This document shows positions 36,587 through 45,303 of a stretch of 64,000 nt of DNA, in pieces. The notes beneath the pieces were generated by a model. The model saw only the letters and a program-made list of their open reading frames with translations, had not been told where the DNA came from and did not search any database. The translations under genes were made by a program, and so were the position numbers. The DNA comes from Parvibaculum sp039680535 (GTDB lineage Bacteria; Pseudomonadota; Alphaproteobacteria; Parvibaculales; Parvibaculaceae), in assembly GCF_039680535.1 (NCBI RefSeq), contig NZ_JBDKSS010000012.1:62001-126000 (forward strand), written 5' to 3'. The number at the start of each line of letters is the position of its first letter. Within the stretch, counting starts at the first letter, position 1.

Positions 36587-37533
36587 GTGAAATTGTCCGG
36601 TGCCTGCTTCATCATGAGGATGAAGACATCTTCGAGTGTCGGCTCGTCACGCCGCCAGGAAAGGTTGGGCTGGTCGCGCCATGGCGCGATGGCGCTTTCG
36701 AGGCTTGCGGGATCGAGTCCGCTCACATGCAGCGTCGCGCCGAAGGGCGCCACCATGTCGACGCCTTGCTTGCCGGATAGCTCGCGAGCGAGTTGTCCGA
36801 TGCGCTTCTGCGAGGGCCCCGATACGGTCCATGTCGCAAGGCCCGATTGCGCGATGACTTCTTCCGCCGTCCCGCGTGCGAGGAGGTGTCCATAGGCGAG
36901 GTAGCAGATCTTGTGGCAGCGTTCGGCCTCGTCCATGTAATGGGTGCTGACGAGCACGGTGAGGCCGCCCGCGGCGAGTTCGTGAATCTCGTCCCAGAAT
37001 TCGCGCCGCGCCTTTGGATCGACGCCCGCGGTCGGTTCGTCGAGCAACAGAAGCTTCGGCTTGTGCATGATGCAGGACGCGAGCGCGAGGCGCTGCTTCC
37101 AGCCGCCGGAGAGGCTTCCCGCGAGCTGATCTGCGCGCCCCTTGAGGTTGAGTTTTTCGATTGTCGCATCGACGGCCTCCCGGCGGTTCGGCAGCTCATA
37201 AATGCGGGCGACGAAGTCGAGATTCTCGCGAATGCTCAGGTCCTCGTAGAGGCTGAAGCGCTGCGTCATGTAGCCCGTTTCGAGCTTGATGCGCGGGCTT
37301 TCCGTCAGAATGTCGTAGCCAAGGCAGGTGCCATGCCCGGCATCCGGCGTGAGCAGGCCGCAGAGCATGCGGATCGTGGTTGTTTTGCCGCTGCCATTGG
37401 GGCCGAGAAAGCCGTAGATCTCGCCTTTCCCGACCTGCATGTCGACACTGTCCACGACCTTGCGGCCGCCGAAGGTCTTGGTCAGCCCCGCGACATCGAT
37501 CGCCAGTTCTCCGTCGAATGGCGCGTCGCTCAT
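36583..37533 (-). CDS. ABC transporter ATP-binding protein (YbhF-like, single domain)
   Basis: The product is a 316-residue nucleotide-binding subunit. Walker A is FLGPNGSGKTTTIRML near residue 41. Signature SGGWKQRLALA, Walker B LLLDEPTAGVDPKARREFWD and the H-loop VSTHYMDEAERC are intact. A C-terminal extension of about 90 residues is typical of ABC-2 exporters. YbhF of E. coli carries two fused ATPase domains; this protein has one. GGAG lies 7 nt before the ATG. It sits 4 nt after the HlyD gene. Confidence 0.92.
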   Translation of the reverse strand: MSDAPFDGELAIDVAGLTKTFGGRKVVDSVDMQVGKGEIYGFLGPNGSGKTTTIRMLCGLLTPDAGHGTCLGYDILTESPRIKLETGYMTQRFSLYEDLSIRENLDFVARIYELPNRREAVDATIEKLNLKGRADQLAGSLSGGWKQRLALASCIMHKPKLLLLDEPTAGVDPKARREFWDEIHELAAGGLTVLVSTHYMDEAERCHKICYLAYGHLLARGTAEEVIAQSGLATWTVSGPSQKRIGQLARELSGKQGVDMVAPFGATLHVSGLDPASLESAIAPWRDQPNLSWRRDEPTLEDVFILMMKQAPDNFT

Positions 37534-37537
37534 CCGA

Positions 37538-38497
37538 TCACTCCGCCGCTTGCAGGGCCACGCGCACGGGCTGTCCGGGATGGAAAGCCTCGGGCTTCGC
37601 GTCTGGCCAGGCTTCGGCCATGTAGACGAGTTTCGACTGCGATTGCTCGCTGTAGATCACGGGCGGTGTGAACTCCGCCTGCGTCGAGATGAAACGAATG
37701 TGGCCGGTCAATCCGGTCGGGCAATCGTCGCAAGTGAGCGTTACCTTGTCGCCGACATGGACGCGGCCGAGTTCGGGCTCGGGCACGAAGAAGCGGACCT
37801 TGATGTTTTCAGGCGGAAGGACGGAAACGATGGGCTGCGCCGCGCTCGCGAATTCGCCGACGCGAAAATAGACGTCCTCGACGGTGCCGGCCTGCGGCGC
37901 GTGCCCTTCGCGCCGCGCAAGGCGCCAGTTCGCCTGATCCAGGGCGGCCTGTGCGGCCTGAACGGCGGCCTCCGCAGCATCGATCTGATCCTGCCGCGCG
38001 GCGAGCTTGCCGGTGACGAGCTTGGCGTCGAGTTCGCGCACGCTGGCTGCTGCCGCATCACGCGCGGCGCGGGCAGTGTCGAGTGCGGCTTTCGAGGCGT
38101 TGCCGTCTGCATGGAGTTGCTGTGTACGACTGAAGTCGAGTTCCGCCTTCTTGAGGGTGGCGGCGGCGCTCGCGCGGCTTGCTGCGATCTGTTCGAGTTC
38201 CGGCGCGCGCAGGCCCTTGAGCAGGTTCTGGTAGGTCGAGCGCGCTTCCGCGAGCTGCGCGGCAGCCTGGGTCTGGGCCGCAACTTCTGAAGTCTGCTCG
38301 AGCTGGAAGAGCAGGGCGCCGTCGGCCACCCTGTCTCCGCGCTTCACGGGAATTGCATCGATAAGGCCGCCATCTATGGGGCCGACGCGCACATATTCGC
38401 CTTCGGCATAGCCCTGATATGTGCCTTCCTTACGCCCATCGCAGGCGACGAGGAGGAGGGCGGCGGCAATGGATATCATGGCGCGTACACGGGTCAT
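37538..38497 (-). CDS. HlyD-family membrane fusion lipoprotein (YbhG-like)
   Basis: The product is a 319-residue periplasmic adaptor. The signal MTRVRAMISIAAALLLVAC ends in a lipobox LVAC with Cys19, so it is probably lipid-anchored. A biotinyl-lipoyl-like strand set flanks a long alpha-helical hairpin (about residues 70-190, Ala/Gln/Glu-rich, coiled coil). The beta-barrel region follows. It should link the ABC-2 exporter to an outer-membrane channel, none of which is encoded here. It overlaps the TetR gene by ATGA. Confidence 0.88.
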   Translation of the reverse strand: MTRVRAMISIAAALLLVACDGRKEGTYQGYAEGEYVRVGPIDGGLIDAIPVKRGDRVADGALLFQLEQTSEVAAQTQAAAQLAEARSTYQNLLKGLRAPELEQIAASRASAAATLKKAELDFSRTQQLHADGNASKAALDTARAARDAAAASVRELDAKLVTGKLAARQDQIDAAEAAVQAAQAALDQANWRLARREGHAPQAGTVEDVYFRVGEFASAAQPIVSVLPPENIKVRFFVPEPELGRVHVGDKVTLTCDDCPTGLTGHIRFISTQAEFTPPVIYSEQSQSKLVYMAEAWPDAKPEAFHPGQPVRVALQAAE

Positions 38498-39129
38498 GCG
38501 CGCTGCTCCTTATCCGCGGCCAGGCCGCGCAAGATGAACTCGATATGACCGGCGAGAAACTTGTCAGGATCGATCTCCGGCTTTGCGCCGAAGACTTCCT
38601 GTGCAAGCGCATTCATGATGATGGGGAAGATGACGCTCTGCGCCGTGGCCACGGGGTCGCAGGATCGAAATTCCTTGCGGGCAATCCCGCGCTCGATGAT
38701 CCGCGCCACGTTCCCGAGGCCGCGAAAGGCAACTTCGTCGCGATAGAAAGCAGCGATGTCGGGAAAGTTGCCGGCTTCCGACAATACGACCTTCATCAGT
38801 GCCCGGATCTCCGGCACGCAGGTCACTTCGCCGATGCTGCGGAAGAGGCCTGTGAGCAGATCGACGGTCGTGCCCTCGAACCGGCCGATGAATTCTTCCA
38901 CGGCGCCGATGCGCGAACCGGCAACGTCGCGCACGATCGCCTTGAAGAGTTCGGCCTTGCTGTCGAAATAGAGATAGATCGTCGCCTTGCTGACACCTGC
39001 CGCCTCGGCCACGTCTTCGAGCCGCGTCGCGGCAAACCCGCGTTCGGAAAAGAGCTTGAGCCCCGCCGCCATGATTTCGGCGGGGCGTGCCTCCTTGCGT
39101 CGCTGGCGCCTCGGCTGGGCTTTTGGCAT
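38494..39129 (-). CDS. TetR-family transcriptional regulator (CecR-like)
   Basis: The product is a 211-residue repressor. The N-terminal helix-turn-helix, FAATRLEDVAEAAGVSKATIYLYF, is split over residues 34-57 after a basic tail (RRQRRKE). The C-terminal ligand domain resembles TetR_C members of the CecR/YbiH type. It heads the four-gene efflux operon and should repress it through the 28-bp palindrome that begins 13 bp upstream of its start. E. coli CecR also controls a YbhGFSR exporter, which supports this pairing. Confidence 0.88.
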   Translation of the reverse strand: MPKAQPRRQRRKEARPAEIMAAGLKLFSERGFAATRLEDVAEAAGVSKATIYLYFDSKAELFKAIVRDVAGSRIGAVEEFIGRFEGTTVDLLTGLFRSIGEVTCVPEIRALMKVVLSEAGNFPDIAAFYRDEVAFRGLGNVARIIERGIARKEFRSCDPVATAQSVIFPIIMNALAQEVFGAKPEIDPDKFLAGHIEFILRGLAADKEQRA

Positions 39130-39141
39130 GTCGCGGGACCA

Positions 39142-39169
39142 ATTAATAACTGACCAGTCAGTTATTAAT
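39142..39169. promoter_or_regulatory. TetR-type operator palindrome
   Basis: Arms ATTAATAACTGAC (39142-39154) and GTCAGTTATTAAT (39157-39169) are perfect reverse complements around a 2-bp centre, CA. This 28-bp dyad contains ACTGACCAGTCAGT, a shape common for TetR repressor sites. It is AT-rich within GC-rich DNA and lies 13-40 bp upstream of the tetR start. It probably covers the operon promoter. Confidence 0.8.
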
Positions 39170-39203
39170 ATGGATCGCGCCGGACCGCAAGGCGAGGGGA
39201 GAT

Positions 39204-39446
39204 CTAATCCTGATCAGGGGCGTCGGATTTGTCGGCGTCGGGCTTGTCGAGAGGTTCGCGGCGGTTGCCTTCGTGGAGGCGGGCCTGACGCGCCTGCTCA
39301 AGCTTTGCGGCCTTCTTCTCGGTCCCGGTTCGGCCGAAACGCACGCGATTGGCGGCGGCGCTGGCTTCCTTCTCCAGGCGCTCGCGGCGCTTGCGGCTTT
39401 CCTTCGCGTTTTTCCGTTCCTTGGAGAACTGGATGATGTCGGCCAT
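39204..39446 (-). CDS. DUF4169 small protein
   Basis: The product is an 80-residue, highly charged protein beginning MADIIQFSKERKNAKESRKR, with AAANRVRFGRTGTEK in the middle. The N-terminal half looks helical and basic, the C-terminal end acidic. This matches DUF4169, small alphaproteobacterial proteins of unknown function that I recall being encoded beside fumC and an RHH gene. Here those genes are 6 kb away. Confidence 0.75.
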   Translation of the reverse strand: MADIIQFSKERKNAKESRKRRERLEKEASAAANRVRFGRTGTEKKAAKLEQARQARLHEGNRREPLDKPDADKSDAPDQD

Positions 39447-39546
39447 GTCCGCGACCTGTAACGAGTGGCAATGCCGCCATATTAGCGGAAGTCGCAGCGC
39501 GATCTTCGGAAAACGACTTGCGCGGTTGTCGGCCGTTCGCGGGCGA

Positions 39547-40311
39547 TCAATCGCGCAGGTTGGGCGGACGGAGCCGGTCGAACAGCTTCTGCATGAGGTT
39601 GCGCATCTTCCAGCCGAAGCTCTTCAGCCTTTGGCGGCGGCCGCTCTCGATGGCATCGATTCTTGACGGCAGGCAATCCCGGCGGATCGGAGGGGGAAAG
39701 ACGCCGTAAGTCGTCAGCCCGAACCGGGCATAACGCGCCAGGCACTGGTCGATGGCGAAGATGCCGGGATTCATTCGAAGTATCTTCTCGGCCCCCTTTT
39801 TCCGCAGGAGATAGGCGCCCGTCCCATGCGGAACGCGCCCATAAGTAACGACGGCATGATCGTCGCCAAGAGGCGTCACAAGGCTGTAGCCCCGCTTGGG
39901 GTGGCCTGACAGATGAACGATGTCCCAGTCGCAAGGAAGTCGCTCAATCAGTGCGTCAATTACATCCGCGAGGTCTTCAGGCAGTCCGACATCGTCCTCC
40001 AGCACCAGAACGGGCTCCGCCATGGCGCCGGACGCAAGTTGTGCAGCAATGGTCAGATGGCTTCCCCAGCAACCGATCTCGCCGGATGTGAGACGGAGAC
40101 GCTGGAGTTTGTCGGGAAAGCGCCTGCGGGCTTCAGGGCCGGTCTTCGCCCGCAATATGGAGAAACCGACACGGGCTTGCTCCAGTTGCCGGCACATCCA
40201 TTGCCTGCGTTCCCGATCGTCGATCAGGTTGATCACCACCGCGCGCCAGCTGTGTGAATCGACCGCCGGGACCTGCGCATGCAAAACGGATGTGATGTCG
40301 ATACTGTTCAA
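39547..40311 (-). CDS. GT25-family glycosyltransferase
   Basis: The product is a 254-residue protein of the LPS glycosyltransferase 25 family. RAVVINLIDDRERRQWMCRQL near residues 23-43 is the N-terminal signature (split). The acidic EDD of VLVLEDDVGLPEDL near 103-116 probably binds the metal and sugar nucleotide. GTGAYLLRKKGAEKIL and FAIDQCLARY follow. Start is TTG 40311 by default, as no ATG is in frame before the domain. A shorter protein is possible. The acceptor and sugar are unknown. It is divergent from a second GT25 gene. Confidence 0.8.
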   Translation of the reverse strand: MNSIDITSVLHAQVPAVDSHSWRAVVINLIDDRERRQWMCRQLEQARVGFSILRAKTGPEARRRFPDKLQRLRLTSGEIGCWGSHLTIAAQLASGAMAEPVLVLEDDVGLPEDLADVIDALIERLPCDWDIVHLSGHPKRGYSLVTPLGDDHAVVTYGRVPHGTGAYLLRKKGAEKILRMNPGIFAIDQCLARYARFGLTTYGVFPPPIRRDCLPSRIDAIESGRRQRLKSFGWKMRNLMQKLFDRLRPPNLRD

Positions 40312-40428
40312 CGATGGGTCCGAATCGATAGCATCATGTAAATGAGCACCATCAGAAATGACTGGTCGAAATGAACCCGCTCTTCATTTCCGAATCCGTG
40401 GCGTTCGACTTTAGATAAGATACTTGAG

Positions 40429-41334
40429 ATGAGAACATTCATAATAAATCTTGATCGCTTCGTCGAGCGTATACGGAGAATTGGAGAGCAGTTCGAGCGT
40501 GAGGGCATCGCATTCGAGCGCTTTCCAGCCGTCGACGGAAGGTTACTTCCGGCCACGGATGAGCGGCCGGTTATTGTGTATGCGAACAGGCGCATCACAA
40601 ATTCCGAGAGAGGATGCCTTCTCAGCCATAAGGCGATCTGGGATCTTGTTGCAAACGGGCCCGATCCTTTTGCCGCGATCTTCGAGGACGATGTTCACAT
40701 TTCCGGGCGGCTCGGTGCATTTCTCCGCGAGGTTGAGCGCTTCGAAGGACTCGAGGAATTTGCCGATCTCATCAAGTTTGAAACAACGGGTGATCTGGTC
40801 ACTCTTTCGCCGAAGCCGAAAATCGCCCTTCCCGGATTTCCGCTTCACGCTCTTCTGTCGACTCATTATGGAACGGCCGGCTATCTCGTCTCACGCCGTG
40901 GCGCGAGAATTCTGTCCGCGGCGGCGGATAGCAAGGTCATGCTGGCCGATCACATATTCATCGAAGAGGAATTCAGATCCCACGGCCTGAAGGTTCTGCA
41001 GGCCGTGCCCGGCCTCGTCATGCAGGATCAATACGGCTACCGTGAAAACCTTGAACAGCTCGGCTTCGACAGGACCGTGGAGCAGGACGCATCGTCGCGC
41101 CTTCGCAGCCAGGACCTTCCCCTGAACACCCTGCTGAAACGGGAGGCCAGGCGGTTCGGCCTCAAGGCCATGGCGCTGTTATCGGCGGCAATTCCTGCCG
41201 CGCTGAAGGGCCGAAAGGTGACCATGCGCGTTCCCTTCGACAAGACGAATCTGCCTGTTTCGGGGACGGGATCCCCCGCGCTGGACGCGGCCGACATGGG
41301 GCGGGATTTGCCCGACCTCGCCGGCCGGGGCTAA
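40429..41334 (+). CDS. GT25-family glycosyltransferase, second copy
   Basis: The product is a 301-residue protein beginning MRTFIINLDRFVERIRRIGE, a classic GT25 start. ERGCLLSHKAIWDLV near 66, AIFEDDVHISGRL near 84 (metal-binding EDD) and GTAGYLVSRRGARIL near 147 follow. It differs strongly from the neighbouring GT25 and has a longer C-terminal tail. The divergent gap (40312-40428) and its 5' end look AT-richer than the flanks, suggesting acquisition. It may decorate LPS or another envelope glycan. Confidence 0.83.
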   Translation: MRTFIINLDRFVERIRRIGEQFEREGIAFERFPAVDGRLLPATDERPVIVYANRRITNSERGCLLSHKAIWDLVANGPDPFAAIFEDDVHISGRLGAFLREVERFEGLEEFADLIKFETTGDLVTLSPKPKIALPGFPLHALLSTHYGTAGYLVSRRGARILSAAADSKVMLADHIFIEEEFRSHGLKVLQAVPGLVMQDQYGYRENLEQLGFDRTVEQDASSRLRSQDLPLNTLLKREARRFGLKAMALLSAAIPAALKGRKVTMRVPFDKTNLPVSGTGSPALDAADMGRDLPDLAGRG

Positions 41335-41531
41335 CCGATTGAAGCTAAAGGCGATTACGAAAGCCGCTGGTCTTCCGCTGTCCGAAACCATATTTTGCCC
41401 GCAAATCATCGGCAGTCTGCCGTGAGCCGCCGTCCTGGGATGCTTCTTGCAGGCTTGAGCGGAGGCGCGCCGGTCTGAGACAGCCGGCCGCTCATGAGCT
41501 CGACCATCCTCGCTGAAGTTCGGAGACAATT

Positions 41532-44500
41532 TTGAACTCGGTTCTGTCCTACATCGCAGGGCTCGTCATTCTGCTGCTGATTGCAGCGTTGGTGGGCCCG
41601 ACTTTCGTCGATTGGAACCAGTTTCGTAACCAGATCGAGGCGCAGGGGACGAAGCTGACCGGGCGCGAGCTCAAGATCGGCGGCGACATCAGTTTCACCG
41701 TGCTGCCGGCGCCGCATCTGACGATCAACGACGTTTCGCTCTCCAACCTGCAAGGTGGCGCGAACCCCGACTTCCTGCGTTTCGGCCGGATCGATGCGGA
41801 AGTCGCCCTGGCGCCCCTGCTGAGCGGCGAGGTTACGGTATCGAGCGTCACCGTCTCGCATCCGCAGGTTCATCTCGAAGTGATGGGCGACGGCCGCAGC
41901 AACTGGCGCGGTCTCGTTGCCGACTCGCTGCGTGAGGAGGGGCTATTCGGTCTGGCCTCGATCAGCCTTGAGAAAGTGACGCTCGATGATGGCGCCTTCA
42001 CCTATTTCGACCATCGCAGCGGGCGAAGCTGGCGCGTCGATCATGTGAACGGCGCGGTGATGGCGACGTCGCTGCTGGGGCCGGTTCGCGCCAATCTCAA
42101 ATTGACCGCGAATGACATTCCGCTCGCGTTGCGTCTCGCCGTCGGCAACTTCGCCGGAAGCAAGGCGTTCCCCGTGACGGCGGAATTGCAGACGCTGGCC
42201 CAGCCCGCGAAGCTTCTTTTTTCCGGCGTGTCGACGGGCCTTTCGAGCGGCGTGCGGTTCGATGGAACCGGCAGATTCGAATTCGGCTCGACGAAGACCG
42301 AGGATGGCCAGAAGCCCAAGGCGCCGCTGCGCATCGAGGCGGGCGTCGTGGTCGGCGACGATCAGGCGGCTTTCCGCAACCTCGTCGTCGCCATGGCGGG
42401 AACCACGCTCAAGGGCAACGCACAAGCGGAGTGGAGCAAGCGCCCGCGTGTAAATGTGTCGCTCGACGGCGAGGCGCTGACGCTCGATCCCTTGGCCGAC
42501 CGCATAGCCGAGTTTCTCAGCAGCAGCAAAGTGCCGTTCGGGGCCTTCGCGACGCTGCCGGTGCCCGGCGCGATGGACGCGCGCGCGGATGTGAAGGTCG
42601 GCGGTCTCCTCATTCACGATGTGCTGGTGCGCGACGCAAGCCTCGCCCTGTCGCTTGACGATGGCAAGCTGAGCATCGACCGCGCAGCAGGCGATATCGG
42701 CGGCGGTACCCGGTTCGAAATCACCGGGGCGCTTGCGCAGGGTGCCGATGGCGGCCGCTTCGACGGCAAGGTGAAGGCGACAAGCCGCAATATGGGCGCC
42801 CTCGCGAACTGGCTTGGAAGTCTGGGCGATGTGCCGGGGCAGGCCCGCGACAAAAAGGCTGAACAGCCTGTTCCGTCCGTGTTTGCGAAAGAGCCGAACC
42901 GCGCTTTCTCATTTGCCTCGAAGATTCAATTGTCGGAAGGCAATCTCGCCTTCAACGGTCTTACCGCCGCCTATGCACTCAATCCCGATGCTGCCGATCT
43001 CGCGGGCGATCTCGCGTTCAGCGCGCGCGACGGCAGATTGCTGCTGCGCGGTGCGCTCGCGGCCAAGGCGTTCGATCTGGATCCGCTGATCGCACTCTGG
43101 CCGGCGACGGCGCCGAAGCTTCCGGCATTGCTCGACACCAATGATGTCGACCTTGCCTTGAAGGCCAACAAGCTCGTCGTCGGTGGCGAGCCGGTGACCG
43201 GGCTCGACATGTCGGCGGCAATGACCAAAGGCGAACTCGACCTCAGGCATTTCGCCGCTGCCGACATTGCCGGCGCGAAGGTGGCGGCCGCAGGCGTCAT
43301 CTCGGGATTGACGAGCGGCGACATTGCGACGCTGAAGGGCAATATTCACGGTGAACTCGCAGCCGACAAGACGGATCGGCTATTCGCGCTGGCAGGGCTG
43401 GACGCGCCAGGCATCGCGGGGCCGCTGCAACTGACGCTCGATACGACGTCGGGCGAAGGCGAGGACAAGCAGACGCGGCTCGACACGCTGATGCTGAAGG
43501 GCATGGCGGATGGAAGCCGCGTGGATGCCGTGCTCAAGCTTGCTCACGCGGCAGACGGGAAAATCGAACATATCGACCTTCTCGCCAATGCGGCCAATAC
43601 CGACGGTCGCGCATTGCTTTCGCAGCTCGGGCTGAGGCCGGGCGATGCCGTGTCCGGCGCCGGTACCGCATCGTTGCAGATGGCGGGTACGGCGGAGCAG
43701 CCTTACGACACGTCACTCCGCGTGAATGTCGGGCAGGGCACGTTCAATGCGAAGGGCGAGTTGTCCGATCCATTTGGCAAAGCTGCCTTTGCAGGACATG
43801 TCGACATTTCCGCGTCGGAAATTTCGCCGGTTCTCGCCGCCATCGGCGTCGGGCGCGGCGTTTCCGATTTCACCGTCGCGCAGGCTGCTGGCCCGAGCTT
43901 CGTCTTTTCGAGCGATGTGAAGCGGGATTCCTCGGCCCTCGCCTTGACCAATCTCGAAGCGGTCGCGGGGAACCTGCATTTTTCCGGAGAGGCCACGTGG
44001 ACGGTCCCGGCGGAGCAGGGCAAGAAGCCGGTGCTTTCCGGCAGGTTCGAGGCAAATGCACTGGACCTCACGCCTCTGTTCGCCACGAGTCCGGCCGACA
44101 AGGGATCGCTTTGGCCGACTGCGGCCCTTGACTGGTCGGTCCTCGGCGCGTTTGACGGCGATGTCGAGTTGAAAGCCAGGGCGTTGAAACTCGCCAACGC
44201 ACGGATCGACGAGGGCGACATGCATCTCGCGCTCGCCGACGGCGTTCTTTCGGTCATGCCTTTTTCCGCCAAATTCGCCGATGGGAGTGCGACGATCGGC
44301 GCCCGCATCGACAGCGGCAAGGGCGGCGAGGCGTCTATCGCGCTGAACATCGCCGTCGAGGGCGCCGATATCATGCAGGTCGGCACGGAAGCTCTCGGCT
44401 CGTCATTCGGTACGGGCCGGATGGACTTCAATGCGGAGTTGGCGGGTCATGGCCGAAGCTGGCTTGCTTTCGTGTCCTCGATTTCGGGCACGGGCAGGAT

Positions 44501-45050
44501 GAAGACACGCAATGCGGGCCTCGCGCCGCTCGATCTGCCTGTCTTTTCCGAGGGGCTGAAGACCTTGAAGTCGCTCGATCAATTCGCCGCCCTCGAAGGG
44601 TCGGCATTGGGTGGCGGCAATACGCCCGTGGCAGGGCTTGATGGCGACTTTGCGGTGAAGGATGGCGTCGCGCAGCTGAACCGCGACGCGCTGGAATTCA
44701 AGGGCGGCAAGGGCAAGCTTGCGGCCATGCTCGATCTTGGCAGACGCGCCGCCGATGCGGAGCTGACCGTTACGCTCGATGAGCCGCAGGGCGCGCCGGC
44801 CTTCACCACGACCGTCGCGGGAAAGCTGGGGTCGCTTGAGCGGCGCAACGACACGGTCGAGCTTCAGGGGTTCGTTGCGAAGCGCATCATCGCCGACACG
44901 GCGAAGGCGGCAGGCGTTGAAAACATTCCGGCTGAAATGAAGAACCTGCTGGGGCTCACCGATGAGGAGCTGAAGGCGAAGGGTCCGGCCGCTGCCGGAA
45001 TTCCACTGCCGATGAAACGCCCGGCGCAGGCCGAGTCCGCAATGCAGTAA
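41532..45050 (+). CDS. AsmA-family envelope protein
   Basis: The product is a large protein of 1172 residues. An N-terminal membrane anchor (about residues 6-24, SYIAGLVILLLIAALVGPT) is followed by FVDWNQFRNQIEAQGTKLTG and ELKIGGDISFTVLPAPHLTI, the AsmA start (PF05170-like). The middle is repeat-like beta structure; the C-terminal AsmA_2-like region spans about 870-1100. AsmA-like proteins are thought to bridge lipid transfer between inner and outer membranes. Start is TTG 41532 with CGGAGA upstream and no nearby ATG. It ends 4 nt before the convergent RHH gene. Confidence 0.88.
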   Translation: MNSVLSYIAGLVILLLIAALVGPTFVDWNQFRNQIEAQGTKLTGRELKIGGDISFTVLPAPHLTINDVSLSNLQGGANPDFLRFGRIDAEVALAPLLSGEVTVSSVTVSHPQVHLEVMGDGRSNWRGLVADSLREEGLFGLASISLEKVTLDDGAFTYFDHRSGRSWRVDHVNGAVMATSLLGPVRANLKLTANDIPLALRLAVGNFAGSKAFPVTAELQTLAQPAKLLFSGVSTGLSSGVRFDGTGRFEFGSTKTEDGQKPKAPLRIEAGVVVGDDQAAFRNLVVAMAGTTLKGNAQAEWSKRPRVNVSLDGEALTLDPLADRIAEFLSSSKVPFGAFATLPVPGAMDARADVKVGGLLIHDVLVRDASLALSLDDGKLSIDRAAGDIGGGTRFEITGALAQGADGGRFDGKVKATSRNMGALANWLGSLGDVPGQARDKKAEQPVPSVFAKEPNRAFSFASKIQLSEGNLAFNGLTAAYALNPDAADLAGDLAFSARDGRLLLRGALAAKAFDLDPLIALWPATAPKLPALLDTNDVDLALKANKLVVGGEPVTGLDMSAAMTKGELDLRHFAAADIAGAKVAAAGVISGLTSGDIATLKGNIHGELAADKTDRLFALAGLDAPGIAGPLQLTLDTTSGEGEDKQTRLDTLMLKGMADGSRVDAVLKLAHAADGKIEHIDLLANAANTDGRALLSQLGLRPGDAVSGAGTASLQMAGTAEQPYDTSLRVNVGQGTFNAKGELSDPFGKAAFAGHVDISASEISPVLAAIGVGRGVSDFTVAQAAGPSFVFSSDVKRDSSALALTNLEAVAGNLHFSGEATWTVPAEQGKKPVLSGRFEANALDLTPLFATSPADKGSLWPTAALDWSVLGAFDGDVELKARALKLANARIDEGDMHLALADGVLSVMPFSAKFADGSATIGARIDSGKGGEASIALNIAVEGADIMQVGTEALGSSFGTGRMDFNAELAGHGRSWLAFVSSISGTGRMKTRNAGLAPLDLPVFSEGLKTLKSLDQFAALEGSALGGGNTPVAGLDGDFAVKDGVAQLNRDALEFKGGKGKLAAMLDLGRRAADAELTVTLDEPQGAPAFTTTVAGKLGSLERRNDTVELQGFVAKRIIADTAKAAGVENIPAEMKNLLGLTDEELKAKGPAAAGIPLPMKRPAQAESAMQ

Positions 45051-45054
45051 TGCC

Positions 45055-45285
45055 TCAGGTGGTGCAACTGGCCTTGTTCCTGAAATGGGCAAGGACATGG
45101 ACGCGGACGGCGCCTGAAAGATTGCCTTCGCTGTCGCGGTTCTCGTCGATGCGCCGGACCAGTTCGTTCACCGAAATGTCTTCGGAACAGGCGATTTCCT
45201 TGAGCGCATCCCAGAAGGGGCGCTCAAGGGAAATCGAAGTGCGGTGACCCGCGATGCTGACGGAGCGCTTGATCTCGGTTGGCAT
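45055..45285 (-). CDS. Ribbon-helix-helix domain protein (RHH_4)
   Basis: The product is a 76-residue protein with an N-terminal beta strand, KRSVSIAGHRTSISL, followed by two helices, EPFWDALKEIACSEDI-like and SVNELVRRIDENR. This is the layout of the RHH_4 DNA-binding or adaptor family common in alphaproteobacteria. GGGAGA lies 8 nt before the ATG. It lies 18 nt downstream of fumC and may be in the same transcript. The target is unknown. Confidence 0.8.
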   Translation of the reverse strand: MPTEIKRSVSIAGHRTSISLERPFWDALKEIACSEDISVNELVRRIDENRDSEGNLSGAVRVHVLAHFRNKASCTT

Positions 45286-45303
45286 GCGCGGGTCTCCCGA
45301 TTC

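Noticed and set aside
39547..45050. Prophage or integrative island around the glycosyltransferases
   Set aside because: No integrase, tRNA target, terminal repeats or phage genes are visible; only composition and gene order hint at transfer.
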